Source of the DNA: Lachnospiraceae bacterium
GTDB taxonomy: Bacteria > Bacillota > Clostridia > Lachnospirales > Lachnospiraceae
Direction of reading: 5' to 3'
DNA: 62,474 nucleotides
Assembly: GCA_009911035.1 (NCBI GenBank)
Contig: QXWO01000035.1
Coordinates: 1-62,474, forward strand
How positions within the stretch are numbered: the stretch's first letter is position 1; every line of letters begins with the position of its first letter. The notes under the pieces are model-generated. The model was not told where the DNA came from, ran no database searches, and saw only the letters and a program-made list of their open reading frames with translations. Positions 1-8,893 of this stretch are shown here, piece by piece. The translations under genes and the position numbers were made by a program.

Positions 1-75
1 AATGAGTACCTCTTTTCTTGTGATTTTGATTATATCTCATTAGCCACTCCCGTTACAACTTTAGTATAGCACTTC
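1..75. other. Non-Rhs sequence abutting a truncated rhs gene
   Basis: This AT-rich stretch has no convincing reading frame. The Rhs frame is open only from just after a TAG at 62-64, and Rhs-like residues (TYDAMGN) begin at about base 77. The sequence before that does not resemble a YD repeat. It is therefore probably foreign sequence joined to the interior of an rhs gene. I cannot say whether it is an insertion-sequence end or a recombination scar. Confidence 0.4.
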
Positions 76-88
76 AACCTATGACGCC

Positions 89-3000
89 ATGGGAAACAGG
101 ATATCCGGCACGGATAAAAACGGCGCCGTTACCAGTTATACCTTCAACAGCGTCAATCAGTTGACAGAAGTAAGGGATGCGGCAGGAGGAACGGTTAAGT
201 ACACCTATGATACCATGGGGCAGGTGAAAACCGTTACAGATCCTCTGGAGCATCAGACAGCATACACTTACGACAATGCAGGGCGCATGACCGGCATGAC
301 CGACGCATTGGGGTACAGCACAGCCTATACCTATGACCAGGCAGGAAACCTCCTTACCAGAACCGATGAAGACGGCGCAGTTACGAAGTATTCTTATGAC
401 AAAGAAAACAGACTGCTTAATATCAAGACTGACGCAGGAATTACCAGCTTTACCTATGATAAGCTTGGAAGAGTGGTTTCCGTGACAGACGCGGAAGAAC
501 AGAAAGAGCAGCGTGCCTATGACGGGGACGGGAATCTCACGGCAGCAACGGACAAAGACGGTAATCAGACCACATATACCTATCACACATCGGGCCGCCT
601 TGCCGAAAAGACGGATCCGGACGGCGGAAAAACAGCCTATGCGTATGATTCCAACGGCAACTGTATTAAAGTGACGGATGCAGAAGGGAATATATATTCT
701 TATGAATATGATGGGAACAACCGTCTGGTTAAAGTAACCAATCCGTTAAAGCAGGAGACAGCATATGCCTATGATGACAGAGGACAGCTTATTTCCATTA
801 CCGATGCCAAAGGCGGCGAAACTACGTTTACCTATGACGGCAATGGCAATCTTACCAGAAAAACCAATCCCCTGGGCGGCGCAAAGTCTTATATTTACGA
901 TGTTCTGAATCGCCTGACACAAAGCACAGATGAAGAAGGAAATACCTGCACCTATACCTATGATGCGGCCGGAAACAGGACATCCTATACGGATGCAAAT
1001 GGGAATAAACGGACTTATACCTATGATGCCCGGAACCGTTTGATCAGCGTGGCAGGCCAGGACGATGGCAGTCTGACATACGCCTATACCGGCACGGGAA
1101 GGATTGCAAAGGTAACGGATCAGGAAGGTGCCGAAACGGATTATCAGTACGATTCCATGGGCAGGCTTATCCGAATGTCCGATGGTCTGGAGAACAGTCT
1201 GACTTTTACCTATGACAGTCTGGGCAGAATGCTGACACAGACAGATGCCAACGGAAATACGACAGAGTTTACTTATTCCCCTGCCGGGAATCTGATTAAG
1301 GTCAAAGATGCAGAGGAGGGAGAAACGCTTTACACCTATAACGGCGCAGGCCAGGTACTTACGGTGACGGATCCTCTTGGAAATACAGTTTCCTATGAAT
1401 ATGATGCGCTGGGACATGTAACCACGGTGACAGATCCCATGGGCGGAAAAATTTCCCTTACCTACACGGCAGACGGGCAGATTGCAACAGTGACAGACCC
1501 GGAAGGCAGTGTGACAGAGTACGCCTATGATGCCTGCGGCAATCTGATACAGACAGTCAATCCGCTGGGCGTTACCACTTTGTATGAATACGACGCCATG
1601 AATAACCGGATAAAGGAATGTCTGTCGGCCTCCGGTGAACAGACCTGCATCACGCTCTATCAGTATGATAAAAAAGGGCGGAGGATTAAAGAAATCAATC
1701 CGGCGCTGGAGGAAAAAGTCTATACCTATGACGGCAACGGCAACCTTTCATCCATGACAGATGAAGATACTAATAAGACCACAGTGAGCTATGACCTCAA
1801 CAATAAGCCGGTGCATATGGCTTACAGCGACGGGAAAGAAGCATCCTTCCGGTACAATAAACGCGGGGAACTGGTGGAAATCAGTGACTGGAACGGCATT
1901 ACGTCCATGGAACATGATGAGGTGGGAAGGCTTACAAAAGTAACGGATCCTGACAGCCGGACTGTATGCTACAGCTATGACGGGGCCGGAAACATTACGG
2001 GCATCACCTATCCCGATGGCAGTGTGGTAAACTATGCCTATGATAAAAATAACCGTATGACGGAAGCCGCGGACAAAGACGGCAAGGCTGTCTGGTACAC
2101 ATATGATGGGGCAGGACGCGTTGGCTCCCGGTGCCAGCCGGACAGTACAGTCAGTTATGCCTATAACGCCAAGGGCCTTCCTGTACAGATAACACACAGG
2201 CTGGCGGACACGGATTTTCTTAAGGAAACTCTTTCCTATGACAAAGCAGGAGCAGGACGGATGACCGGACTGGAGCGCGTGGGAGAAAATCTGGCAATTG
2301 CAGGAAGCATGTCCTATGCCTATGACGGGGCCGGGCAGTTGGTATCTTACCGGAGGGGACAGAATACGGAGACTTACGGCTATGACCTTCTGGGGAACAG
2401 AACTTTCAGAAAGACAAACGGCGCGGACGGGGCAGTTTACCAGTACAATGCCCTGAACCAGTTAGTTTCCCTGTCAGAAAACGGAAAGCAGTACGCTTAT
2501 GAATATGACAAAAGAGGAAACTTGATACAGGAAAGCCTGGACGGGGCGGCAGTGCGCCAGTATACCTATAACGCCGCAAACCGCATGACCCTGGGGAAGA
2601 ACCTTGAAACAGGGGAAGAAACGCGGTATGATTATAATGCCCTGTACATGAGGATAAAGAATGTACAGACCCTTGCAGGGCAGGAGCCGTCAGAAGAATT
2701 CCTAACGAAAGAAACAAGCTATGTGCCGGATTACCTAAGTATCACAAACAATGACCTGATGGCCTGTGAAAAAGATGCAGATGCGGCCAGCACCATATTC
2801 GGGCAGGGCAATGAACGGCTGATGCGGAAAACGGCATCCGGGAAAGTATATTTCCAGCCCGACATCTACGGAAGCATCCTGTCGGTATCGGACGGCCAGG
2901 GGCAGAATCTGGGCTACAGTGAGTGGGATGTATGGGGGAATGTGGAATTCCACGGCCAGGGAAACCAGCCCCGGCCGGAAGGAGGAGCCGTACCCGGATT

Positions 3001-4264
3001 TACCAGCTATATTCCCGATCCGGTCATCGGGAAGCATTTTGCCCAGGCAAGGTTCTATGACCCGTCCCATGGGCGTATGCTGTCGCCGGATCCTGTAAAG
3101 AGGGGGCTTAACGGCTATCCCTACTGTGGCAACGACCCGGTGAACTATGTGGATCCTACGGGAGAGGTGGCAAATATCCTTGCAGGAGGGATCCTCGGCG
3201 GAATCATGGGAGGAACCTTTGGGTTTGCAGGTTCGGCCATATCCCAGATAGTGGGAGGACAGGGATTCAGTGTCCGGGAAGCTTTAGGAGCCGGAGCCAG
3301 CGGAATGGTAGTGGGAGCAGTGCGCGGAGCGCTGATCGGTTCCGGGGCAGGACTGCCTGTGGCCCTTGTATCGGACTTCACCGCAGGGACAGTGGGAAGC
3401 GCCTTGGAGCAGTTCATAACCGGAGGAGAAGCGGATGCCGGAAAGAGCATCGCCGGAGGTCTGACCAATGCAGTAAGCGGGGCCATTTATGGAAACAATC
3501 CGCTGGGAAGTTTGAAGGAAGCCTTTATAAAAGGAGCGAAAGCAGGGGCAGCCACATCTGGAATCAATTATCTGTCAGAAGTCTTTGGCGGGCAGGATGA
3601 GGAAAGAAGGAGTGGAACCTTAAGGGGAAGCCTCGGCCTTGTGCCTTTTGGAAGGGCGAACGACCCGAGACACGGATGCATGGCCCGTGATCCCTTTGGC
3701 GGGATGACGGAAGGAGGGAGTGATTACGGCTACCAGTACCAGATACCCCGGAGGGAGAGGACGGTAAGGAAGGCGCCGGAGCGGTTCAGCCTTGCGGAGT
3801 TTGCAAAAGAGGTAGTAACAGGGTTTGTCATGGGCGGACTGTCCAGTGCGGCGTTTTATGGCGCTGGCAGGGCAGTTGAGGCTGTGAAGAGTAGTGTTAG
3901 GAGTGGGTGTGAGGGTGGTGGAGAAAGTAAAGCACTTTATCATTATACTAATGAAAAAGGAATGAATGGAATTAAAGAAACAAATCAACTGAATCCATCG
4001 TTAAAAGCGAACAATCCCAAAGATGCCAGATATGGTGACGGCCAATATTTGTCAGATATAAATCCAAATACTCAAACTCCGGTAAGCCTGGCTAAGAAAT
4101 TTATCAATGTTCCAAATAAGTATAAATATACACATTATGTTAAAATTGATGTGACAGGTTTGGATGTAATTCAAGGCCGGGAAAGTGTTTTTGTTATTCC
4201 TAATGATTCTCCGTTAGACCTAACAAATAGAATTATTAGTACAGGAGTGGTAGGCGGAAAATAG
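89..4264 (+). CDS. Rhs/YD-repeat polymorphic toxin, 5'-truncated, HYD1-like ADP-ribosyltransferase tip
   Basis: A long run of YD repeats of about 20 residues (TYDxxGN, AYDxxGRL) fills residues 1 to about 850. It is followed by the Rhs core end, with DPVKRGLNGYPY and NYVDPTG near residues 990-1025. Such proteins form a shell around a C-terminal toxin released into competitors. A glycine-rich pre-toxin linker follows. After about base 3900 the DNA becomes AT-rich and encodes a new tip with LYHYTNEKGMNGI and ARYGDGQYLSDI, which resembles the Tox-HYD1 ADP-ribosyltransferase family. The first ATG at 89 has no ribosome binding site and lies inside a YD repeat (TYDAMGNR). The N-terminal secretion and cap regions are missing. 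The gene may be silent or act as a displaced cassette for recombination. Confidence 0.85.
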   Translation: MGNRISGTDKNGAVTSYTFNSVNQLTEVRDAAGGTVKYTYDTMGQVKTVTDPLEHQTAYTYDNAGRMTGMTDALGYSTAYTYDQAGNLLTRTDEDGAVTKYSYDKENRLLNIKTDAGITSFTYDKLGRVVSVTDAEEQKEQRAYDGDGNLTAATDKDGNQTTYTYHTSGRLAEKTDPDGGKTAYAYDSNGNCIKVTDAEGNIYSYEYDGNNRLVKVTNPLKQETAYAYDDRGQLISITDAKGGETTFTYDGNGNLTRKTNPLGGAKSYIYDVLNRLTQSTDEEGNTCTYTYDAAGNRTSYTDANGNKRTYTYDARNRLISVAGQDDGSLTYAYTGTGRIAKVTDQEGAETDYQYDSMGRLIRMSDGLENSLTFTYDSLGRMLTQTDANGNTTEFTYSPAGNLIKVKDAEEGETLYTYNGAGQVLTVTDPLGNTVSYEYDALGHVTTVTDPMGGKISLTYTADGQIATVTDPEGSVTEYAYDACGNLIQTVNPLGVTTLYEYDAMNNRIKECLSASGEQTCITLYQYDKKGRRIKEINPALEEKVYTYDGNGNLSSMTDEDTNKTTVSYDLNNKPVHMAYSDGKEASFRYNKRGELVEISDWNGITSMEHDEVGRLTKVTDPDSRTVCYSYDGAGNITGITYPDGSVVNYAYDKNNRMTEAADKDGKAVWYTYDGAGRVGSRCQPDSTVSYAYNAKGLPVQITHRLADTDFLKETLSYDKAGAGRMTGLERVGENLAIAGSMSYAYDGAGQLVSYRRGQNTETYGYDLLGNRTFRKTNGADGAVYQYNALNQLVSLSENGKQYAYEYDKRGNLIQESLDGAAVRQYTYNAANRMTLGKNLETGEETRYDYNALYMRIKNVQTLAGQEPSEEFLTKETSYVPDYLSITNNDLMACEKDADAASTIFGQGNERLMRKTASGKVYFQPDIYGSILSVSDGQGQNLGYSEWDVWGNVEFHGQGNQPRPEGGAVPGFTSYIPDPVIGKHFAQARFYDPSHGRMLSPDPVKRGLNGYPYCGNDPVNYVDPTGEVANILAGGILGGIMGGTFGFAGSAISQIVGGQGFSVREALGAGASGMVVGAVRGALIGSGAGLPVALVSDFTAGTVGSALEQFITGGEADAGKSIAGGLTNAVSGAIYGNNPLGSLKEAFIKGAKAGAATSGINYLSEVFGGQDEERRSGTLRGSLGLVPFGRANDPRHGCMARDPFGGMTEGGSDYGYQYQIPRRERTVRKAPERFSLAEFAKEVVTGFVMGGLSSAAFYGAGRAVEAVKSSVRSGCEGGGESKALYHYTNEKGMNGIKETNQLNPSLKANNPKDARYGDGQYLSDINPNTQTPVSLAKKFINVPNKYKYTHYVKIDVTGLDVIQGRESVFVIPNDSPLDLTNRIISTGVVGGK

Positions 4265-4279
4265 AGAGGTATAAAATTT

Positions 4280-4720
4280 ATGAAATATTTGTTGTTGAAA
4301 CTTGATGAAGAAAAATACTGGTTTGAGTTGGACGATGATAAATATGCAACTAGGCAAATTATTTTGGATAAATATAATAAGTTTCATTTTTCTTGTTTGG
4401 AAGATTGCCTAGCAGAAGGATTAATTGATGAGACAGATATAGAAGGTATCAGTATAAATCTGAAAAAACAAGATTTTGAAAGTATATGGGCATCTGTTTT
4501 AAAACAGTATGAGAAACAATGGTTGGAGATAAAAACAAGATATCCTATTGGTACTTTTGTACAAGGAGTAAATAGTTATTTTTATCCACAAGGGGCTATT
4601 ATTAAAGGCAAGAGTTTTACTGCTATATACAAAGGAGAAGAACCATTTTGTCTTAATAAAACAGTTCAATATAAAGTGAAATCATATGATGAAATAAATA
4701 TGTGGCTGGTTGTTGAATGA
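4280..4720 (+). CDS. Probable immunity protein for the Rhs tip toxin
   Basis: This 146-residue acidic protein starts 15 bases after the rhs stop, behind a GAGAGG-type binding site. It has no signal peptide or membrane segment. It shares the AT-rich composition of the toxin tip rather than the GC-richer rhs body, so tip and partner were probably acquired as one unit. By position it is the cognate immunity protein that would neutralise the ADP-ribosyltransferase in the cytoplasm. I recognise no named family; the call rests on context. Confidence 0.6.
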   Translation: MKYLLLKLDEEKYWFELDDDKYATRQIILDKYNKFHFSCLEDCLAEGLIDETDIEGISINLKKQDFESIWASVLKQYEKQWLEIKTRYPIGTFVQGVNSYFYPQGAIIKGKSFTAIYKGEEPFCLNKTVQYKVKSYDEINMWLVVE

Positions 4721-4844
4721 TTAAAATAAGACTTTAAATGTAAAGGTATAGTAAGTTTTATTTTTGGTAGAGAGTAGCAAACTCAAAGCATATAGCGCAT
4801 TATGCTATTTGCGCAAATGAAATTTATTATAGGATATGCACACA

Positions 4845-4895
4845 TCGGGGATATTCTTTTGGCGATAAAGAGCACTAGGATATCTCCGATTTTTA
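4845..4895 (+). terminator. Hairpin terminator after the immunity gene
   Basis: Arms TCGGGGATAT and ATATCTCCGA pair with one G-U, separated by about 26 bases, and are followed by TTTTTA. It would end the rhs/immunity transcript. The loop is long, so confidence is moderate. Confidence 0.45.
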
Positions 4896-4954
4896 CGGCT
4901 GTTACTTTACATCTGCTAATTGCATCAACAGGGAAAAACAATATTGCATCCCCA

Positions 4955-5811
4955 TGCGGAACACTATGGATATGACAAGAGGGGGAACCTGATACAGGAG
5001 AGCCTGGACGGGGCGGCAGTGCGCCAGTATACCCATAATGCCGCAAACCGCATGACCCTTGGAAAGAACCTTGAAACAGGGGAAGAAACGCGGTATGATT
5101 ATAATGCCCTGTACATGAGGGTAAGGAATGTGCAGACACTGGCAGGGCCGGGAGCATCAGAAGAATCCCCCAGGAAAGAAACCAGCTATGTGCCTGATTA
5201 TCTAAGTATCACAAACAACGACCTGATGGCATATGAAAAGGATGCAGATGCGGTCAGCACCGTATTCGGGCAGGGCCATGAACGGCTGATGCAGAAAACG
5301 GCATCCGGGAAAGTATACTTCCAGCCCGACCTCTACGGAAGCATCCTGTCCGTATCGGACGGCCAGGGGCAGAGTCTGGGCTACAGTGAGTGGGATGTAC
5401 GGGGGAATGTGAAATTCCACGGACAGGGAAGAACGCCACTGCCGGAAGGGGGAGGAAATCCCTGCTTTACCAGCTATATTCCTGACCCGGTCATCGGGAA
5501 GCATTTTGCCCAAGCAAGGTTCTATGACCCGTCCTATGGGCGTATGCTGTCGCCGGATCCTGTAAAGAGGGGGCTTAACGGCTATCCCTACTGCGGTAAC
5601 GGCCCGGTGAACTATGTGGACCCTGCGGGGGGAGGTGGCAAGTATCCTTGTAGGGGGGATGACAGAAGGGGTAAGCGACTATGGCTACCAATACCAGATG
5701 CCCCGGAGTGAGAAACCTGTAAGGAAGGCGCTGGAGAGATTTAGTCTTGCGGAGTTTGGCAGAGAGATAGTAACAGGCTTTGTCATGGGCGGGCTGTCTA
5801 GGGCGGCGTTC
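4955..5811 (+). pseudogene. Second, decayed Rhs C-terminal copy
   Basis: Bases 4955-5640 closely repeat 2500-3180 of the intact rhs gene (YDKRGNLIQESLDGAAV through NYVDPAG). The reading frame breaks at about 5630 in a G-rich stretch. It continues in another frame to GGMTEGVSDYGYQYQ and FVMGGLSRAAF, which match the first copy's pre-toxin segment at about 3700-3850. The intervening glycine-rich 500 bases are absent. The fragment then runs straight into DnaC-like sequence. It has no start or toxin tip and is a remnant left by recombination of rhs cassettes. Confidence 0.85.
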
Positions 5812-6025
5812 ATTTCCGGCCTTGACGATTACAGCCTTCTGATTCTGGATGATTAAGGAGTGGAATACAGAGTACGCGCTGGAGCAGATGTTCCTTGTCA
5901 TTGACCGCCGGTATAGGAGTAGGAAGCCGCTGATTGTCACCACTAACTTGAAACTGGAAGAAATCAAGAACCCGACCGACCTGTCCCATGCCAGAATCTA
6001 TGACCGGATTATGGAGCGGTGCGCA
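5812..6025 (+). pseudogene. DnaC/IstB-like ATPase fragment
   Basis: Translation across two frames gives SGLDDYSLLILDD, then TEYALEQMFLVIDRRYRSRK, LIVTTNL and ARIYDRIMERCAP. This matches the C-terminal half of DnaC-like ATP-binding proteins found in clostridial integrative elements: Walker B LLILDD, the TTNL sensor and a final arginine-rich helix. The frame shifts directly after LILDD, where a stop occurs, and the N-terminus with Walker A is missing. It is fused upstream to Rhs debris and downstream to a TnpW-like fragment, so it is not functional. Confidence 0.75.
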
Positions 6026-6173
6026 CCAGACCAGCGCAGGGCAAAAGGACGCGCCTGCGCTGGTAAAGAAGATCGGGGAAATGACCTATGTTGTCCGGGT
6101 GCATTTCAGTGAGACCAGAAGGGGAACCATGAGCGACAAGATCAAGCGGATGCTGAAAAATGAGATTGCGTAG
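6026..6173 (+). pseudogene. TnpW-like transposon protein, N-terminally truncated
   Basis: The frame reads PALVKKIGEMTYVVRVHFSE, then KIKRMLKNEI and stop. This resembles the C-terminus of the small TnpW-type proteins carried by clostridial integrative elements. The start is missing and the upstream junction lies within DnaC debris. It marks the former presence of a conjugative or mobilisable element. Its function is unknown even when intact. Confidence 0.55.
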
Positions 6174-6303
6174 ATGCGAAAGAACGATAATGATGGGTGT
6201 CGGTGTTTAGGAATGCTTGGCTCAATACACCGTATAACGGCTTGTAAGATCAAGAGGTTTATAGGTAGTATGGAACTATGAAAACGAAAGGCAGGTGGGG
6301 GCA

Positions 6304-7113
6304 TTGACAGCAACGGAACAGCAGCATCAGAAGGATTTACAGCGCCTGCGTGACTTACGGCCTATTGACGATGATTTTATGCGCTGCCTATTCAAAGACA
6401 ACATACCACTGGCAGAATTTGTATTACGCATTATCACGGATAAACCGGATTTGGTCATCACCGGCTGCGAAACACAGAAGGATATGAAAAGGCTGGCCGG
6501 GGCGCGTTCTATCTGCCTGGACGCATATGGAACGGATTAAGCCGGGAAAAAATACGATTTGGAAATCCAAAGACAGGAAAAAGGGGCAGACCCACACAGG
6601 GCAAGATACCATTCCAGCGTGATGGATGTGGAGAATCTCCATTCCAGGCAGGAGTTTAAAGAACTGCCGGACACCTATATGATTTTCATTATCGAGAAAG
6701 ATTTTTATGGCAAAAGCGAGGCAGTTTATCCGATTGAGAGAATCAACCTTGCCACGGGTAAATCTTTTGAAGATGGGGAACATATCCTGTATGTGAATGG
6801 GGAATACCGGGGAGAATCCAATCTTGGAAAACTCATGCATGATTTTAACTGTACACAGGCATCCGATATGAATTTTGAGCTGATGGCAGACCGGACACGG
6901 TATCTGAAAGAAAATCCGAAGGGAGTGAGTGAGATGTGCCGCATCATGGAGGATATGAGGAAAGAATCCTTGAAAGAGGGAATACAGGAAGAAAAAAAGA
7001 TGACAGTAATCCGAATGCTGGAGGCTGGGAAATATTTACTTGAGGAAATAGCATATATTTCAGGACTTTCGCTCGAAGAAGTAAACCAACTGAAAGCAGA
7101 ACGAAATGTATAA
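6304..7113 (+). pseudogene. Rpn/PD-(D/E)XK nuclease-family protein, split by one stop codon
   Basis: Two open stretches in the same frame (to 6540 and from 6541) are separated only by a TAA at 6538-6540. Together they encode about 269 residues of the PD-(D/E)XK transposase-like family. Visible are FMRCLFKDNIPLAEFVLRII, the predicted catalytic YDLEIQR shortly after the stop, an RARYHSSVMD segment and a C-terminal helical tail (EVNQLKAER). Rpn proteins promote DNA breakage and recombination. The TTG at 6304 behind AGGTGGGG is the likely start. The stop lies just before the catalytic DLEIQ strand, so the first fragment lacks the active site. Confidence 0.75.
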
Positions 7114-7151
7114 AGCACTATTATTGAGCCAGTAATCTAAGACATAGATTC

Positions 7152-7318
7152 CTAGTACTCCGTACTCAAATTTCTTGTGTAAATATTCTGGTCTATTTTC
7201 CTGATAGCACAGGTCAAAAATACTCAACGTAGCCCGCTACGCCTCCGTTTTTTGACCTGTACCATCGAAAAAATATCCTCAGAAATTTACACAGAAATTT
7301 TGAGTACGAAGTACTGGA
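7152..7318. repeat. Large two-tier palindromic repeat, copy 1
   Basis: Outer arms of about 38 bases (7152-7190 with 7280-7317, AGTAC..GTACTCAAA against TTTGAGTAC..AGTAC) enclose an inner palindrome at 7209-7260. The inner arms are ACAGGTCAAAAA and TTTTTTGACCTGT around CGTAGCccGCTACG. The whole could fold as a long cruciform or RNA hairpin and has no coding frame. A related core occurs at 31386-31492, which suggests a dispersed non-autonomous element. Confidence 0.75.
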
Positions 7319-7481
7319 GCGTGTTTGAAAATTGCTTTTTATCCTTAAATGTAAATTTTCTGTGAATCAGGAAATCTTGCAAAAGAAGTATATGACCTTA
7401 AAAATCTGTTCAGTTTATTGTAGCCTACCCAACTAACACCAAATCGAATAAATATAAAAGAAGTTAATATAAAGACACTCT

Positions 7482-7518
7482 GAAGGCATTAGCGGAAAAT
7501 AATTCGTTAATGCCTTTT
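7482..7518. terminator. Hairpin in the gap before the sigma-like gene
   Basis: AAGGCATTA and TAATGCCTT pair around a 16-base loop and are followed by TT. It lies in the gene-free stretch 7319-7660, which is otherwise AT-rich without recognisable signals. It may terminate transcription from upstream debris and insulate the sigma/holin cassette. Confidence 0.4.
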
Positions 7519-7660
7519 AAAATGGCTGATAGTGCGGCATAAATATACCAATTATTACATGTGCAATTCCAACTATAATATTAATAAAATATTATGAAAT
7601 TTTGTATTTAATTTTATATGGATTACCCCTCTCTATAAAAGAAAACAAGGGGGAATCTGT

Positions 7661-8206
7661 ATGTTATTTAAGTTAATTGAAAGGGCACAGAAAAATGATA
7701 AACTGGCAATGCTGGAGATGATTGAACGGTTTAAGCCGCTTTTAAAGAAGTATGCAGCAAAACTGAAATATGAAGATGCCTATGATGATATTCTTCTTTA
7801 TTTTATAGAGCGGATTAAAAATTTTAATCTGGAAAAGCAAATCTGCCGGAATGATGAGGCGGTTGCTTCGTACATGAAGGTTTGCATTAAAAATTTTTGC
7901 AATAAGAAAGGAAAGGAATCTGCCAAATCGAAAAATGAAATCGCGCTATCGGCATTAACACAGGAACAGGCTTATTATGCAGAAGTAGAGCTGTCAAAGG
8001 AAGATAAAGAAGATATCTTTATGGAACTTGGGATTAAGAATCTGCTGAATGAAGAGGAAGCCAGAATGCTTTATATGATTTATATTGAGGGGTATACAAT
8101 AACGGAGATTGCCAGATCATGCAACAAAACAAGACAGGCTGTGAATCAGTTTAAAAACAGGGTATTAAGGAAGGTGAAAAAAGCACTGGATGTTGAATTA
8201 TTTTAA
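7661..8206 (+). CDS. Small sigma-70-like factor (TcdR/UviA-like)
   Basis: This 181-residue protein has an N-terminal helical region that could be sigma region 2 (AMLEMIERFKPLLKKYA through about residue 90). A C-terminal helix-turn-helix follows at residues 130-175 (LNEEEARMLYMIY, GYTITEIA, TRQAVNQFKNRVLRKVKKAL) typical of sigma region 4. Size and layout match the group-5 sigma factors of clostridia (TcdR, BotR, TetR, UviA), which direct RNA polymerase to toxin or bacteriocin promoters. GGGGGAA precedes the ATG. The next three genes form a lysis cassette, so it is probably their activator. A phage-derived late regulator is the alternative. Confidence 0.7.
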   Translation: MLFKLIERAQKNDKLAMLEMIERFKPLLKKYAAKLKYEDAYDDILLYFIERIKNFNLEKQICRNDEAVASYMKVCIKNFCNKKGKESAKSKNEIALSALTQEQAYYAEVELSKEDKEDIFMELGIKNLLNEEEARMLYMIYIEGYTITEIARSCNKTRQAVNQFKNRVLRKVKKALDVELF

Positions 8207-8326
8207 ATATAAGAAGTTTACGGCAGGGTGTAGCTTTGCTCTTTATAATTATAGAGAAAATCAAATTTATTTGTCGTTTGCTATGGGAAACGGGGAGGAT
8301 GGACTTGTGTAAAGGAAGGTGAAAGG

Positions 8327-8629
8327 GTGGAAGAAACAGAAGTAGCAGTAAAATTGGAGGCCCACGAACATGAAATAGGTTCTTTAAATCACAGAATTGA
8401 AGAATTAGAGCGGCAGGGTAAGTCTTTCCAGGAACTTGTCATATCGATCAACCGGATGGCTATCAATATAGAAAATATGCTAAAGGAGCTGAACAGGCAG
8501 GAAGAAAGGCTGGATTTACTGGAGCGGGTGCCTGTTGAAACAGGAAAAATGATAAAATCAGCGGTCGTAACAACGCTGGTTGGAGGAGCTGTGGGGGCCG
8601 TGGTGACAGCGGTATTGGCTTTAATGTGA
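8327..8629 (+). CDS. XhlA-like hemolysin/holin-associated protein
   Basis: This 100-residue protein has an N-terminal coiled coil (HEIGSLNHRIEELERQ and LNRQEERLDLLER) and one C-terminal hydrophobic segment (VVTTLVGGAVGAVVTAVLAL). This is the XhlA architecture, in which the protein sits in the membrane and works with a holin in cell lysis. It starts with GTG at 8327 behind GGAAGG. It is the first lysis gene, 120 bases after the sigma-like gene and 21 bases before the holin. Confidence 0.75.
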   Translation: MEETEVAVKLEAHEHEIGSLNHRIEELERQGKSFQELVISINRMAINIENMLKELNRQEERLDLLERVPVETGKMIKSAVVTTLVGGAVGAVVTAVLALM

Positions 8630-8650
8630 GAAATTAGGGAGAAATGGTTT

Positions 8651-8857
8651 ATGAAAAATGAAAAAACACAAAAGTGGGTGAAAGCAGCAGGTATAAGGGC
8701 AATTAAGACTATGGCGCAGACAGCGGCCGCGACTATTGGTACGGCGGCAGTCCTGGATGAAGTAAGCTGGACAATGGTGGTTTCCGCTTCTGTATTGTCG
8801 GGCATATTGTCTCTTTTAACGTCTGTAGCAGGACTTCCGGAGTTGAAGCCGGAATAA
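8651..8857 (+). CDS. Phage r1t-type holin
   Basis: The 68-residue protein carries KWVKAAGIRAIKTMAQTAAA, GTAAVLDEVSW and a second hydrophobic stretch ending in LLTSVAGLPE, the pattern of the r1t holin family. Two short membrane segments flank a polar turn. Holins form inner-membrane holes that release endolysins, and in clostridia TcdE-type homologues release toxins. AGGGAG precedes the start. It lies between the XhlA-like gene and the endolysin. Confidence 0.8.
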   Translation: MKNEKTQKWVKAAGIRAIKTMAQTAAATIGTAAVLDEVSWTMVVSASVLSGILSLLTSVAGLPELKPE

Positions 8858-8893
8858 GGAAAGAGCAGAAAATATTAGTGAGGAGGCAGCTTT

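Noticed and set aside
746-1417. Long minus-strand frames across the rhs gene (also 74-586, 1748-2197)
   Set aside because: They mirror the periodic YD-repeat coding on the plus strand, have no binding sites and no family motifs.
89-2700. Regular repeats suggestive of a CRISPR array
   Set aside because: The periodicity is about 60 bases in frame and encodes YD repeats; repeats diverge and there are no spacers.
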